DNA of 64,000 bases from Oscillospiraceae bacterium. Its GTDB lineage: Bacteria > Bacillota > Clostridia > Saccharofermentanales > Saccharofermentanaceae. Location of the stretch: contig FWXP01000003.1 of the NCBI GenBank assembly GCA_900176545.1, positions 248,001 to 312,000 on the forward strand, written 5' to 3'. Shown here in pieces: positions 26,669 to 35,672 of the stretch; positions within the stretch are counted from its first letter, which is position 1, and each line of letters opens with the position of its first letter. The notes under the pieces were generated by a model, which was given only the letters and a program-made list of their open reading frames with translations, did no database searches and had not been told where the DNA came from. The position numbers were made by a program, and so were the translations under genes.

Positions 26669-26794
26669 ATGAGACATTCAATAACTCAATATCGGAATAG
26701 TATCATGTGTTGTCGAATGCTATACTCCCGGGCACACAATATGGTTGGTGCGTACGGACATGAGTCCTCACGCCTTCGAACAACGCGATGTTGA
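26669..26794 (+). CDS. Cys leader peptide (attenuator 3)
   Basis: A 41-residue leader, ATG 26669 to TGA 26792, ribosome site AAAGGAAG. SIMCCRMLYSR places tandem Cys codons at 26708-26713; the peptide ends TTRC like the 21550 leader (LIRC). The sequences diverge elsewhere, so MCCRML and the terminal RC are the conserved parts. The antiterminator arm (26725-26735) starts about 12 bases after the second Cys codon, the right distance for a stalled ribosome. Confidence 0.9.
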   Translation: MRHSITQYRNSIMCCRMLYSRAHNMVGAYGHESSRLRTTRC

Positions 26795-26816
26795 AATAAC
26801 ACGATGCTAAGACCAT

Positions 26817-26854
26817 GTGCCCGGGAGCTTAAAAGTAAAGCCCCCGGTTTTTTA
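26817..26854 (+). terminator. Attenuator terminator 3
   Basis: Terminator: 26821-26830 pairs with 26838-26847 (nine of ten bases), followed by TTTTTT. Antiterminator: CTCCCGGGCAC (26725-26735) pairs with GTGCCCGGGAG (26817-26827), 11 perfect bp. They share 26821-26827, so ribosome position at the Cys codons can choose between them. Confidence 0.9.
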
Positions 26855-26906
26855 TTGTAAAGACCAAAAGAAATGGAAATAACTACTATCAAGGAGAATA
26901 AACACT

Positions 26907-27812
26907 ATGAAGAACATCACACTTAAGAGAATAGCAGCATCCGCGATATCTATCGCAGTACTTGGTTCATTTACGGCTTGTTCCGGTTCGGCTTCCGAGA
27001 CTACAGCAGCAGGGACAGCAGCCGGAACAACAGCAGGAGAGTCTGCAGATGACACAACGGCAGCTGATGATCAGACAGCAGGAGGAACAGTCATCACTAT
27101 CGGTGCCAGTGTTACTCCCCATACCGAGATACTTGAGTTCGCAAAGCCTATTCTTGCTGAGCAGGGCATCACACTTGAGATAGTAACACTTGAGGATTAC
27201 ATCACACCCAATACAGGTGTTATAGAGGGAAGTCTTGATGCTAACTACTGCGAGCATCAGCCTTATCTCGATCAGTTCAATGAAGAGAACGGATCTGATC
27301 TGGTATCCATCGGTGCCGTACACTATGAACCCTTCGGTATCTATGCAGGAAGAGTTGATTCTCTTGATGACCTTCCCGACGGAGCTCTTATAGCAGTTCC
27401 TAATGACGTTACAAATGAGGCAAGAGCACTTCTTCTTCTCGAGCAGGAAGGTTTTATCACACTTAGTGAAGACGCAGGAATAAATGCAACAGTAGCAGAT
27501 ATTGTTGATAATCCCTACGATATAGAACTCGTAGAACTTGCTCCCGAGCAGTTGGTTGCTACACTTCCCGACGTAGATTTTGCAGTTATCAACGGTAACT
27601 ACGCTATCGAGGGCGGTCTTAGTGTAAATGACGCACTTGCAGTAGAAGCTAATGACGGAATCGCAGCTCAGACATACGGCAATATCATCGTAACTACACC
27701 CGATCATGCAGATGATCCTGCTCTTATCGCACTTGTAGAAGTACTTCAGGGTCCTGAGGTAGCTGAGTACATCGAATCTACATATGACGGAGCAGTAGTT
27801 CCCTTGTTCTGA
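26907..27812 (+). CDS. metQ: MetQ-type substrate-binding lipoprotein 1
   Basis: A 301-residue NlpA/MetQ family lipoprotein: signal peptide ending at lipobox FTAC, a Ser/Thr/Ala linker, then TPHTEILEFAKPILAEQGI and GVIEGSLDANYCEHQPYLDQF typical of MetQ. It captures amino acid outside the cell for MetNI. It is the first gene behind Cys attenuator 3, followed by a close paralog. One Cys, in NYCEHQ, lies where the paralog has Phe. Confidence 0.92.
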   Translation: MKNITLKRIAASAISIAVLGSFTACSGSASETTAAGTAAGTTAGESADDTTAADDQTAGGTVITIGASVTPHTEILEFAKPILAEQGITLEIVTLEDYITPNTGVIEGSLDANYCEHQPYLDQFNEENGSDLVSIGAVHYEPFGIYAGRVDSLDDLPDGALIAVPNDVTNEARALLLLEQEGFITLSEDAGINATVADIVDNPYDIELVELAPEQLVATLPDVDFAVINGNYAIEGGLSVNDALAVEANDGIAAQTYGNIIVTTPDHADDPALIALVEVLQGPEVAEYIESTYDGAVVPLF

Positions 27813-27852
27813 TAAAAGACAATACTAAGAATAGAAACGGAGAAAATATAAT

Positions 27853-28752
27853 ATGAAGACTATTACACTTAAGAAAATCGCAGCATCAGCAGTATCAATC
27901 GCACTTTTATCCAACTTTGCAGGATGCGCAGCAAAGACAGAAGAGACATCAGCATCGGTACTCGGAGAATCCGTAGGCTCATCCGCCGAGGACAGTACAG
28001 CAGCAGATGATCAGACCACAGAAGGCGTAGTTCTTACAGTCGGCGCAAATATCACTCCTCATGCGGAGATACTTGAATTCGCCAAGCCCCTTCTTGCAGA
28101 GCAGGGTATCACACTTGAGATCGTACAGCTCGAAGATTCCATCACACCTAATACGGGAGTTATCGAAGGAAGCCTTGATGCAAACTACTTCCAGCACGTA
28201 CCTTACCTCGAGCAGTTCAATCTTGAGAACGGATCTGATCTTGTATCCGTAGGCGCAGTTCACTACGAACCCTTCGGTATCTATGCCGGACAGACAACTG
28301 ATCTCGATGAGCTTCCCGACGGAGCTACCATAGCAGTTCCCAACAACGTAACTAACGAAGCAAGAGCACTTCTTCTTCTCGAGCAGGAAGGTCTTATCGA
28401 AGTAGATGACGAGGCAGGTATCAACGCGACTATCGCCGATATCACGGATAACCCCCATGACCTTCAGTTCGTAGAGCTCGCACCTGAGCAGCTTGTATCC
28501 GCGCTTCCTGATGTAGACGTAGCGATCATCAACGGTAACTACGCTATCGAGGGCGGTCTTGACGTAAACGATGCACTCGCAGTAGAAGCAAACGACGGTC
28601 TTGCAGCTCAGACATACGGCAACATCATCGCTACTACACCTGACAAGGCAGACGATCCTGCGATCCTCGCACTTGTAGAAGTTCTTCAGGGACCTGAAGT
28701 AGCACAGTTTATCGAAGAGAACTATAACGGTGCGGTAGTACCTCTCTTCTGA
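27853..28752 (+). CDS. metQ: MetQ-type substrate-binding lipoprotein 2
   Basis: A 299-residue tandem paralog of the preceding gene with lipobox FAGC, TPHAEILEFAKPLLAEQGI and GSLDANYFQHVPYLEQF. The two diverge mostly in the linker and in scattered surface sites, so they may bind different amino acids for one MetNI transporter (23843-25496). Confidence 0.92.
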   Translation: MKTITLKKIAASAVSIALLSNFAGCAAKTEETSASVLGESVGSSAEDSTAADDQTTEGVVLTVGANITPHAEILEFAKPLLAEQGITLEIVQLEDSITPNTGVIEGSLDANYFQHVPYLEQFNLENGSDLVSVGAVHYEPFGIYAGQTTDLDELPDGATIAVPNNVTNEARALLLLEQEGLIEVDDEAGINATIADITDNPHDLQFVELAPEQLVSALPDVDVAIINGNYAIEGGLDVNDALAVEANDGLAAQTYGNIIATTPDKADDPAILALVEVLQGPEVAQFIEENYNGAVVPLF

Positions 28753-28781
28753 TCAGAAAGCGTAAAAGGAGAATTAGAACA

Positions 28782-29942
28782 ATGATCGGATTTGAATACT
28801 ATAACCCCGCGAGGATAGTCTTCGGCGAAGGCAGCGAGAACAAGCTCAAGGATCTCCTTAGTGAATACCATGTTAAGTCCTTGCTCCTTGTATACAGCGG
28901 TGACTTCGTGAAGAAGCTCGGCATCTTCGATGTAATAAATAATGCAGCAAAGGACCTTCAGATCCGATTCACTGAAAACGGTAATGTCGTTCCCAATCCG
29001 AGCATTGAGCTCGTAAGAGAACTGGTAGCTCAGGGTAAGGAGAATGAAGTAGACTTCGTTCTCGCAGTAGGCGGCGGAAGCTCGATAGATACTGCTAAGG
29101 CAGTTGCTCTCGGTATCCCTTATGAGGGCGATGTATGGGATTTCTTCTCCAAGGGAGCAGTTCCCGAGAAGGTACTTAACATCGGTGTCATCGCTACTAC
29201 CGCTTCGAGCGGATCTGAGACATCTAACTGTGCGATCCTCAGTAGCGGCGAGTGGAAGCTGGGATTTGAAGATAACAGGATAATCCCTAAGTTCGCGATA
29301 ATGAACCCCAGGTATACTGCTAATCTTCCCGCATATCAGACTTCAGTCGGTATAGCAGATGTGCTCTCACATCTTCTGGAGAGATACTTCTCAAACGAGA
29401 AGAACTCGGATACGACAGATTACCTTATCGAAGGTGCCATCAAGGCGTTGACGGTAAATGCAAGAAGACTTATAGAGAATCCCACGGATATCAATGCAAG
29501 AGCAGAGATACAGTGGCTGGCAAGTGTAGCTCATAACAACTTCCTCGATGCCGGCAGGAGCGCCGACTGGGGATCTCACAGGATAGAGCATGAGCTCTCA
29601 GCCCAGTACAACATAACCCACGGTGAGGGAATGGCAGTAGTATTCGTCGCATGGACTAAGTATATCGCTAAGATAAAGCCCTGGAGGCTCGCACTTCTTG
29701 CAAGCAGAGTATACGGAGTCGACTCTTATGACTTCAGCGAAGAGGAAAGAGCACTCATCTTATCCGAGAAGTTCAAGGATTTCTTCACAAAGCTCGGCGT
29801 GAAGACAACACTTACCGAACTTGGTATCGACGATAAGGATTTCAGGACGATGGCAGATCGTGCAACGAAGAACGGTAAAGTTGGACACTATGTACCGCTC
29901 GGTTCGGACGACATAGTTGAGATATTGAAAATAGCACTTTAA
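28782..29942 (+). CDS. Iron-containing alcohol dehydrogenase
   Basis: A 386-residue group III Fe-ADH of the butanol dehydrogenase type: NAD(P) loop VGGGSSIDTAKA, metal-site residues in GIADVLSHLLERYF, SHRIEHELSAQYNITHGEGMA and the His-rich C-terminal half. It would reduce an aldehyde with NAD(P)H. It is 30 bp downstream of metQ2 and so co-regulated by cysteine. In this setting it may handle an aldehyde left after a C-S cleavage; that is speculation. Confidence 0.88.
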   Translation: MIGFEYYNPARIVFGEGSENKLKDLLSEYHVKSLLLVYSGDFVKKLGIFDVINNAAKDLQIRFTENGNVVPNPSIELVRELVAQGKENEVDFVLAVGGGSSIDTAKAVALGIPYEGDVWDFFSKGAVPEKVLNIGVIATTASSGSETSNCAILSSGEWKLGFEDNRIIPKFAIMNPRYTANLPAYQTSVGIADVLSHLLERYFSNEKNSDTTDYLIEGAIKALTVNARRLIENPTDINARAEIQWLASVAHNNFLDAGRSADWGSHRIEHELSAQYNITHGEGMAVVFVAWTKYIAKIKPWRLALLASRVYGVDSYDFSEEERALILSEKFKDFFTKLGVKTTLTELGIDDKDFRTMADRATKNGKVGHYVPLGSDDIVEILKIAL

Positions 29943-29964
29943 AAACTGAAAGGAGAACTTAAAA

Positions 29965-30519
29965 ATGGCTAGGATCAAATTGGTAGAACAGAATGAGGCA
30001 ACAGGCGAGGAGAAGGTAAGATACGACGAGCTCGCAGGCAGAAATGCAGTAACTAACATGAAGAAGGGTCTTCTTAACGATGCTGCTACATATGACGCTT
30101 ACATGGCTTGGTATACATCATGGAACAGACTCGTTGAGGTCATCGGTGAGAAGGATGCAGTCCTTTATGCACATGCTATCTCCACAACAAATTCCTGCAA
30201 GCTCTGCTCCCTTTTCTTTATAAGTGACGTTAAGGGCCTGGGTCTTGATCCCGCTAACCTTGTATACGATGAGAAGGAGACACTCCTTGCAAAGCTCGGT
30301 GAGTCTATCGTTAAGGATCCTACATCCGTATCCGATGAGCTCTTTTCTGACTTGAAGAAGTTCTTCAACGATCAGGAACTCGTAGTCATCGTTGGCTTCG
30401 CAGGACAGATGATCGCAACAAATAATTTCAATTCAGTATTCCAGATCGATGTTGATAAGCGCTTGCTCCCCATTATTGATGAGTTCAAGCCCGCAACATG
30501 GAGACAGAACATAAAGTGA
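29965..30519 (+). CDS. AhpD-like / carboxymuconolactone decarboxylase family protein
   Basis: The 184-residue all-helical protein has the AhpD CxxC pair in TNSCKLCSLFF and the usual EKDAVLYAHAISTT helix before it, a redox-active dithiol used for peroxide or disulfide reduction. No AhpC gene is next to it. Its place in the metQ operon fits a thiol-disulfide role, for instance with imported cystine. It ends 8 bp ahead of a hydrolase gene. Confidence 0.78.
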   Translation: MARIKLVEQNEATGEEKVRYDELAGRNAVTNMKKGLLNDAATYDAYMAWYTSWNRLVEVIGEKDAVLYAHAISTTNSCKLCSLFFISDVKGLGLDPANLVYDEKETLLAKLGESIVKDPTSVSDELFSDLKKFFNDQELVVIVGFAGQMIATNNFNSVFQIDVDKRLLPIIDEFKPATWRQNIK

Positions 30520-30527
30520 GGTAGACA

Positions 30528-31151
30528 ATGAGAACTCTGCTCGCATTCGGCGATTCCAATACCTGGGGACTTATACCGGGCTCATATCCCTTAAAGCGTT
30601 TCCCCAGGGAGGATCGCTGGACGGGCATACTTGAGAGTAAGACTGATGACCTTCGTATCATAGATGAGGGCCTCTGCGGAAGGACTACGGTCTTCGAGGA
30701 TGCACTGAGACCCGGAAGGAGAGGACTTGCTTCTCTTCCGCAGATCTTGGAGAGTCAGTCCCCGGTAGACGGAGTGATCCTGATGCTGGGAACCAATGAC
30801 TGTAAGTCCCTCTACGGAGCATCGGCTCATACAATAGGCAAAGGAATCGAGCTCTGCCTGGACGAGATAACGAAGTTCGTCGATCCTTCAAGGATACTCC
30901 TTGTATCTCCGATACACTTAGGTGAAGACGTTTGGCATCAGGATAAGGATCCCGAATTCGATAAAAGGTCGGTAGAAGTAAGCAGAGGTCTTAAAGAGGT
31001 TTATCAGAAGATAGCACAGAACAGAGGAACTAAGTTCCTGGCAGCATCGGATATAGCGACTGCAAGTCCCGTAGACGATGAGCATCTCGATAAGTCAGGT
31101 CACCTGGCATTCGCCAAGGCCTTATACGATAAGTTGAGCGAGATCTTCTGA
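30528..31151 (+). CDS. SGNH/GDSL hydrolase
   Basis: A 207-residue esterase fold with block I FGDSNTWGLIPG, block III LMLGTNDCKS and the late DEEHLDKSG-type His motif (DDEHLDKSGHL). No signal peptide. The family hydrolyses esters such as acetyl groups. Its stop overlaps the mnmA start by one base. Confidence 0.82.
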   Translation: MRTLLAFGDSNTWGLIPGSYPLKRFPREDRWTGILESKTDDLRIIDEGLCGRTTVFEDALRPGRRGLASLPQILESQSPVDGVILMLGTNDCKSLYGASAHTIGKGIELCLDEITKFVDPSRILLVSPIHLGEDVWHQDKDPEFDKRSVEVSRGLKEVYQKIAQNRGTKFLAASDIATASPVDDEHLDKSGHLAFAKALYDKLSEIF

Positions 31152-32215
31152 TGAGTAGAGTAATAGTAGGAATGTCGGGCGGCGTTGACAGCGCCGTCGC
31201 GGCTTTTCTTTTGAAGGAAAAAGGATATGAAGTCATAGGCGTCACTTTAAGGACATGGCTCTCCGAAGACGGTACGGAGAGCAGATGCTGCGAGATAGAT
31301 GACGCAAGGCGTACAGCATGGGAGCTGGGGATAAAGTACTATCCCTATAACTGTCTGGAGCTATTCCGGGATAAGGTGATAGAGCCTTTCGCGCAGGACT
31401 ATATACAAGGGCTTACTCCCAATCCCTGTATAGAATGCAACCGGTACGTCAAATGGGGGAAGATGGAATACATAAGGCAGGTGTTCGGAGCGGACTATAT
31501 TGCTACCGGACACTATGCGCATGTAGTAAAAAAGAACGGGAGATATACGGTAAGAACTGCCGACTATGCTTCAAAGGATCAGACCTATATGCTCTATAAG
31601 CTCACTCAGGAGCAGCTGTCACATACTCTGATGCCCCTTGGAGGATATAGTAAGGAACAGGTTCGAAAGATAGCTGCAGAGTTGGGGATAGAAGTAGCAA
31701 GCAAGCGTGACTCACAGGAGCTCTGCTTCGTCGCGGAAGGAAACCACGCTGACTACATAGACGGTATGGAAAGGCCTGATACACCGGGGGAGGGCTTATA
31801 CAAAGATAAGGAAGGCAATATCCTCGGTACGCATAAGGGAATACATCACTACACCATAGGTCAGCGAAAGGGCCTGGGCATAGCGCTTGGCACGTCTAAG
31901 TTCGTAACACAGTTAAATGCAAAAGCCAATGAAGTAGTCCTTGGAGATGAGTCGGATCTTATGCGAAATGAACTTCTTTGCGGAGACATCAACTTTATGT
32001 CAGTTGATAGGATACCCGAAGGGGAAAAGATACGCTGCAACGTAAAGATACGCTATGCTCATAAGGCAGCTCCCGCAGCTATTTACGCGACTCCAAATGA
32101 CAAGATAGCAGTGGAATTCGACGAACCGGTAAGAGCTCCGTCCCCGGGACAGTCAGCTGTATTCTATGACTCGGAAGGCTGCGTGATAGGAGGGGGAAGG
32201 ATACTTCGCGACTGA
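31151..32215 (+). CDS. mnmA: tRNA-specific 2-thiouridylase MnmA
   Basis: This enzyme puts sulfur on U34 of Glu, Gln and Lys tRNAs. The 354-residue protein has the PP-loop GMSGGVDSAVAA, the catalytic Cys region NPCIECNRYVKWG and the second Cys in RDSQELCFVAEG, followed by a C-terminal beta barrel. It is at the end of the metQ operon, so a sulfur-consuming tRNA modification is tied to cysteine uptake. The last 52 bp overlap a convergent gene. Confidence 0.94.
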   Translation: MSRVIVGMSGGVDSAVAAFLLKEKGYEVIGVTLRTWLSEDGTESRCCEIDDARRTAWELGIKYYPYNCLELFRDKVIEPFAQDYIQGLTPNPCIECNRYVKWGKMEYIRQVFGADYIATGHYAHVVKKNGRYTVRTADYASKDQTYMLYKLTQEQLSHTLMPLGGYSKEQVRKIAAELGIEVASKRDSQELCFVAEGNHADYIDGMERPDTPGEGLYKDKEGNILGTHKGIHHYTIGQRKGLGIALGTSKFVTQLNAKANEVVLGDESDLMRNELLCGDINFMSVDRIPEGEKIRCNVKIRYAHKAAPAAIYATPNDKIAVEFDEPVRAPSPGQSAVFYDSEGCVIGGGRILRD

Positions 32216-32850
32216 TCCTCTTTCCTTGTAAGTACTGCCGTTATCCAGATAAGAGTGAACAGAAGCGGGAAACCTATCGTAAGCAGGAGTCCGGTTATGA
32301 GATGATCCCAGGCAAAGAAATTGCATGATCTTATAAATGTGATTGTTGCAGGAATTACCATGACAGCTCCGAAGATATAAGTAGCCTTCGTAAGCTTAGG
32401 ATATAGCCCCTTGATATCACGTCCCTTCTTCAGGGTAAGAGCGAATGTCAGTATGAACAATGCCGCCGCATCTCCAATGAGGCGGGAGGCATCGTTATCC
32501 AGAGCTCTCTTGGTTCTTCCTTCTAATGAAATGTAATCATATTCGGACTCGGCGTCTTTTAGGATAAGGGGATAGATATCGTCCCTTACTATGACTTCCA
32601 CTTCATCTCCTGTCGTATATGCGGCAGGAACCTTGGCAGTCATATCCTTACCGTCAACCGTTACCTTGAACATGGTATATTCATTTGAATATTGACGATA
32701 TTCAGCTTCACCTAATACAACGTTGCATGTTTCTGTATGTATGCCAAATTCCCTTATGAGATAGTAACCTTCCAATACCGTGAGAACGATCAGGGTCCAG
32801 GTTACTATTAGTCTTATTCCATATAATATGTGTGTAAGTTTCTTAAGCAT
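32164..32850 (-). CDS. Membrane protein with DUF3592-like N-terminal region
   Basis: A 228-residue protein: N-terminal TM helix, an extracytoplasmic beta domain (YTMFKVTVDGKDMTAKVP, DEVEVIVRDD), then three hydrophobic segments and a Pro-rich tail. It is convergent with mnmA and overlaps its end by 52 bp. Upstream, an inverted pair GGTGTAT/ATACACC (about 32872-32915) flanks its putative promoter and might be an operator. No function assigned. Confidence 0.6.
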   Translation of the reverse strand: MLKKLTHILYGIRLIVTWTLIVLTVLEGYYLIREFGIHTETCNVVLGEAEYRQYSNEYTMFKVTVDGKDMTAKVPAAYTTGDEVEVIVRDDIYPLILKDAESEYDYISLEGRTKRALDNDASRLIGDAAALFILTFALTLKKGRDIKGLYPKLTKATYIFGAVMVIPATITFIRSCNFFAWDHLITGLLLTIGFPLLFTLIWITAVLTRKEDQSRSILPPPITQPSES

Positions 32851-33086
32851 AGTTCACCTCAAAAGATGCATTTGGTGTATATTGCTCTTTATAGGGTAAA
32901 AATACACCGAATAGATTTGAAAGTCAAACTATTTTGTGAGATCGGCTGTCAGGTTTTATTTCCCTTTACCGACATGTCATGGTTTCTTTACAGACGAAAC
33001 CCTGAAAACGTTGAAGAGTATTCTTGCTCAAGTTAAAATATCTATAACAAAATATCTGTATTTTGCTACAGGAAAGGAGGGAGCTT

Positions 33087-33791
33087 ATGTATCGCAAGAT
33101 GTTCTGGAACACAAGACGCGGTAAGAAGGGGTTTACGCTGGTAGAAGTCCTGGTCGTACTTGTTATACTTGCTATTATTGCTGCAATGCTTGTTCCCTCA
33201 CTTACGGGATATATCAGGAGAGCAAGACGTGACAAATGTATTTATGAAGCTCAGTTCGCGATAACTGCCGCCCAGGCGACGATGATGGAACTTTACGGTA
33301 TAGGTCCCGGTGTCATGAGCAATGAAGCAAACGGCGCGTTAGGCGGCGGATCCGGCGGTGATGTCAGATGGGATACAGGACTTCGCAATAACTCCGCGGA
33401 GAATGTTGAGTGGGGTGACAGGGTTTTAGAGCTTATGGATAGGGGAAGAGGCGCTGATAATGACGAACCTTATCTTCTCATATTCGGTGTAGGCAAGGCC
33501 AACTGCGGACTTACCCCTGCACAGGAGACGACAGTCTACTATATCGCATACGTTGAAGACCGTAATTCACCTGCCGTATTTTATATCAACGGTGAATGGA
33601 TCTATCAGTATCCGACTGACTGCGGTGCCATCGTAAAGAGGAATGGTACCAACTACATGCATACTGATTCAGGTGATATCCCTTTGCAGCTCTATGTAGT
33701 AAGCCAGAGGACCGGGATCAGTGATAACTTCTGGACCAGCGGAGACAGCAGATCTTTGAAGAGCCATGCGGAACCTTACTTCAGATGGTAA
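33087..33791 (+). CDS. Type IV prepilin-like protein
   Basis: A 234-residue secreted protein with class III signal GKKGFTLVEVLVVLVILAII: cleavage after Gly, then Phe and Glu 5. The C-terminal part is a Tyr/Gly-rich globular head with four or so cysteines. No pilin assembly genes are next to it, so it is an orphan whose machinery must be elsewhere. ATG 33087 follows AAAGGAGG. It ends ahead of the terminator at 33841. Confidence 0.85.
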   Translation: MYRKMFWNTRRGKKGFTLVEVLVVLVILAIIAAMLVPSLTGYIRRARRDKCIYEAQFAITAAQATMMELYGIGPGVMSNEANGALGGGSGGDVRWDTGLRNNSAENVEWGDRVLELMDRGRGADNDEPYLLIFGVGKANCGLTPAQETTVYYIAYVEDRNSPAVFYINGEWIYQYPTDCGAIVKRNGTNYMHTDSGDIPLQLYVVSQRTGISDNFWTSGDSRSLKSHAEPYFRW

Positions 33792-33840
33792 TGGATTGAC
33801 ATCGTAAGTGCTTAAAGGTATCTTAGACATTGAAGAAACA

Positions 33841-33877
33841 AGGGCGTTTCATCCTTAAGGGTGAAGCGCCTTCTTTT
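33841..33877 (+). terminator. Intrinsic terminator after the prepilin gene
   Basis: 33841-33854 pairs with 33859-33872 (14 bp with three wobbles) followed by a T-run. Its GGCGTTTCATCC arm resembles the metI terminator. Confidence 0.88.
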
Positions 33878-33894
33878 TTACTTGGAGGAATAAC

Positions 33895-34884
33895 ATGGTA
33901 TCTCTTAACGATTATCTCTTCTCGGGAAATACGGTGCTTAAGATCCTGCTTCAGTATTCTGCAGATCTGAAGGCACAGGCGATAGAAGAGAATGATCCTA
34001 TAGATCTTGCTCACAGCAGCTTTCTGCTTCAGATGATCGAGCTTCTTGAGCATAATGATTTCCTTACATCCCAGTCCAACAGGATAAAGGAATTCTATAA
34101 ATATATGACAAAGGAATATCCTTTCCTTGCCTTTACGTTCAAGGGAAGGATCAAGTCGCTTATAAGGGCAGAGGAGAAGTTCAACGGATATATCGTTGAA
34201 TACATATACGACTACTATAAGGAGAACGGCAGGTTCCCTAATGAGACTGAGATAAAGAGTAACCTTCACTGCTTCAGGGATATAATCGCATATCGAATAG
34301 TAATATCTCTTCCCCAGTGCCATGTGGAAGATGGTATGAGCCGCGAGGAACAGGAGATCAAGTATCTCTATGAGATCGCTGACGTAATGCCGTCTTTCCT
34401 TGAAGACAGAGGCTTTCATCCCATACTTTCCACTAACCCGGAAGAGATGAGATCCGATAAGCTCTCAGAAGCAAGCAGACCTTACTTCAGGGACTATGTG
34501 AAGACACCTCGTCCTACCGGGTACAGGTCTTTACATATTACTTTCCACGATGATATGGCAAGATGCTATACAGAATTGCAGCTTCGTACAAAGGATATGG
34601 ATGACTATGCAGAGATAGGCGAAGCTAATCATTTCGGATATGAGAAGGGACAGGAAGAGAACAGAGCCAGAAGGGACATAATAAGAGAAGGAGAGTGCAG
34701 GTACTTTGACGAAGCCTATGTCAGGCTCATGCAGCTGCACTCACTGGACCTTTCCAAAGTAAACGTGAATATGTTCACGGCTTACAGCAACCAGCTGATA
34801 AATGACGGCTGCGGCCTTTTCAGAGGAAGGCAGATCTTGCCTTATGAACATTTGTCCAGATTCCAGAACGATCTTATAGACTGA
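33895..34884 (+). CDS. RelA/SpoT-domain protein (alarmone synthetase-like)
   Basis: A 329-residue protein with the RelA/SpoT nucleotidyltransferase motifs: FKGRIKSLIRAEEKFNGY, LHCFRDIIAYRIVISLP, TPRPTGYRSLHITF and ELQLRTKDMDDYAEIGEANH (the EQxRT-like ELQLRT). There is no HD hydrolase, TGS or ACT domain, so it is a single-domain form, larger than RelQ/RelP (about 210-260 residues). It probably makes ppGpp or a related nucleotide; an inactive or toxic-SAS variant is possible. It abuts a convergent gene at its stop. Confidence 0.82.
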   Translation: MVSLNDYLFSGNTVLKILLQYSADLKAQAIEENDPIDLAHSSFLLQMIELLEHNDFLTSQSNRIKEFYKYMTKEYPFLAFTFKGRIKSLIRAEEKFNGYIVEYIYDYYKENGRFPNETEIKSNLHCFRDIIAYRIVISLPQCHVEDGMSREEQEIKYLYEIADVMPSFLEDRGFHPILSTNPEEMRSDKLSEASRPYFRDYVKTPRPTGYRSLHITFHDDMARCYTELQLRTKDMDDYAEIGEANHFGYEKGQEENRARRDIIREGECRYFDEAYVRLMQLHSLDLSKVNVNMFTAYSNQLINDGCGLFRGRQILPYEHLSRFQNDLID

Positions 34885-35520
34885 TCAGCTCTTCTTGGAC
34901 TTGGAATCCTTATTGAAGCAGTAAAGCATGGATATAAAGCTGTAAAGACCAAGAACGGTTCCTGTGCCTGCGATGATAAAGGCACTTGTGTACTTGACCG
35001 TATGTGTTCTCCTGACGGTATAGGGATGATATACCTGAGGCAGCTCTTCAAGAGAGTTATATGCCACCAGATTCTGGGGATAGTCGATATTCAAGAGCTC
35101 TCCATTGAAGGATATAGTAGTAAGCTCCTGAGGATTTGCATCGAGATCGCTTATTATGTTATAAGCATTGGAATCGTTGGAAGCATCGAGCATGATGCCC
35201 TTATATCCCTTGAGATATTCAAGGTCAAGTTCAGCGTCGTAAGCGAAGAAAGGTACGACATATACATCGAATTCTTCGTCGTTCTCGATCTTATCTAATA
35301 TCTCTTCTCCGTTTATAAAATTACCCTCTATCCTTATACGCTGGTCAGGTCTGAAGCCTGCTCTATTCTGCGTGGGTTCATTGAGGTTGATCTTCGGAGG
35401 GTGCTTCCAGACGAAGATATATGCGCCTATAAAGATGAGTATCATCGAGATCACGAATATAATGAAATTACGATGTATCGTCTTGTCTATAGGTTCTTTC
35501 TTTAATATATGTAAAAGCAT
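34885..35520 (-). CDS. Membrane protein of unknown function, two TM helices
   Basis: A 211-residue protein with an N-terminal TM helix (about residues 20-40), an extracytoplasmic domain of about 130 residues and a C-terminal TM helix before a Lys/Ser tail (DSKSKKS). Convergent with, and directly abutting, the RelA-like gene. No family recognised. Confidence 0.55.
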   Translation of the reverse strand: MLLHILKKEPIDKTIHRNFIIFVISMILIFIGAYIFVWKHPPKINLNEPTQNRAGFRPDQRIRIEGNFINGEEILDKIENDEEFDVYVVPFFAYDAELDLEYLKGYKGIMLDASNDSNAYNIISDLDANPQELTTISFNGELLNIDYPQNLVAYNSLEELPQVYHPYTVRRTHTVKYTSAFIIAGTGTVLGLYSFISMLYCFNKDSKSKKS

Positions 35521-35672
35521 CAGTTAGTCTCTCTTTGGTCGATTATCCCTACGATTATACCCATGACTTCAGATTTTATAAAGTACCGATAAGTAAGAAA
35601 GTTGTATTTTCCTCAGGACTGTCCCAAGTGATATCATAGAAATATCGATAACGATCCTCGGAGGAACAGCAT

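Noticed and set aside
26966-27707. Long open frames opposite metQ, cysK, nif-like and trp genes
   Set aside because: These frames mirror the codon pattern of the sense genes, lack ribosome sites and show low-complexity Ser/Cys/Leu-rich products with no family traits.
32872-32915. GGTGTAT / ATACACC inverted repeat as a firm operator
   Set aside because: Arms are only seven bases and about 25 bases apart, in an AT-rich gap; it is mentioned with the 32164 gene but not claimed as a site.
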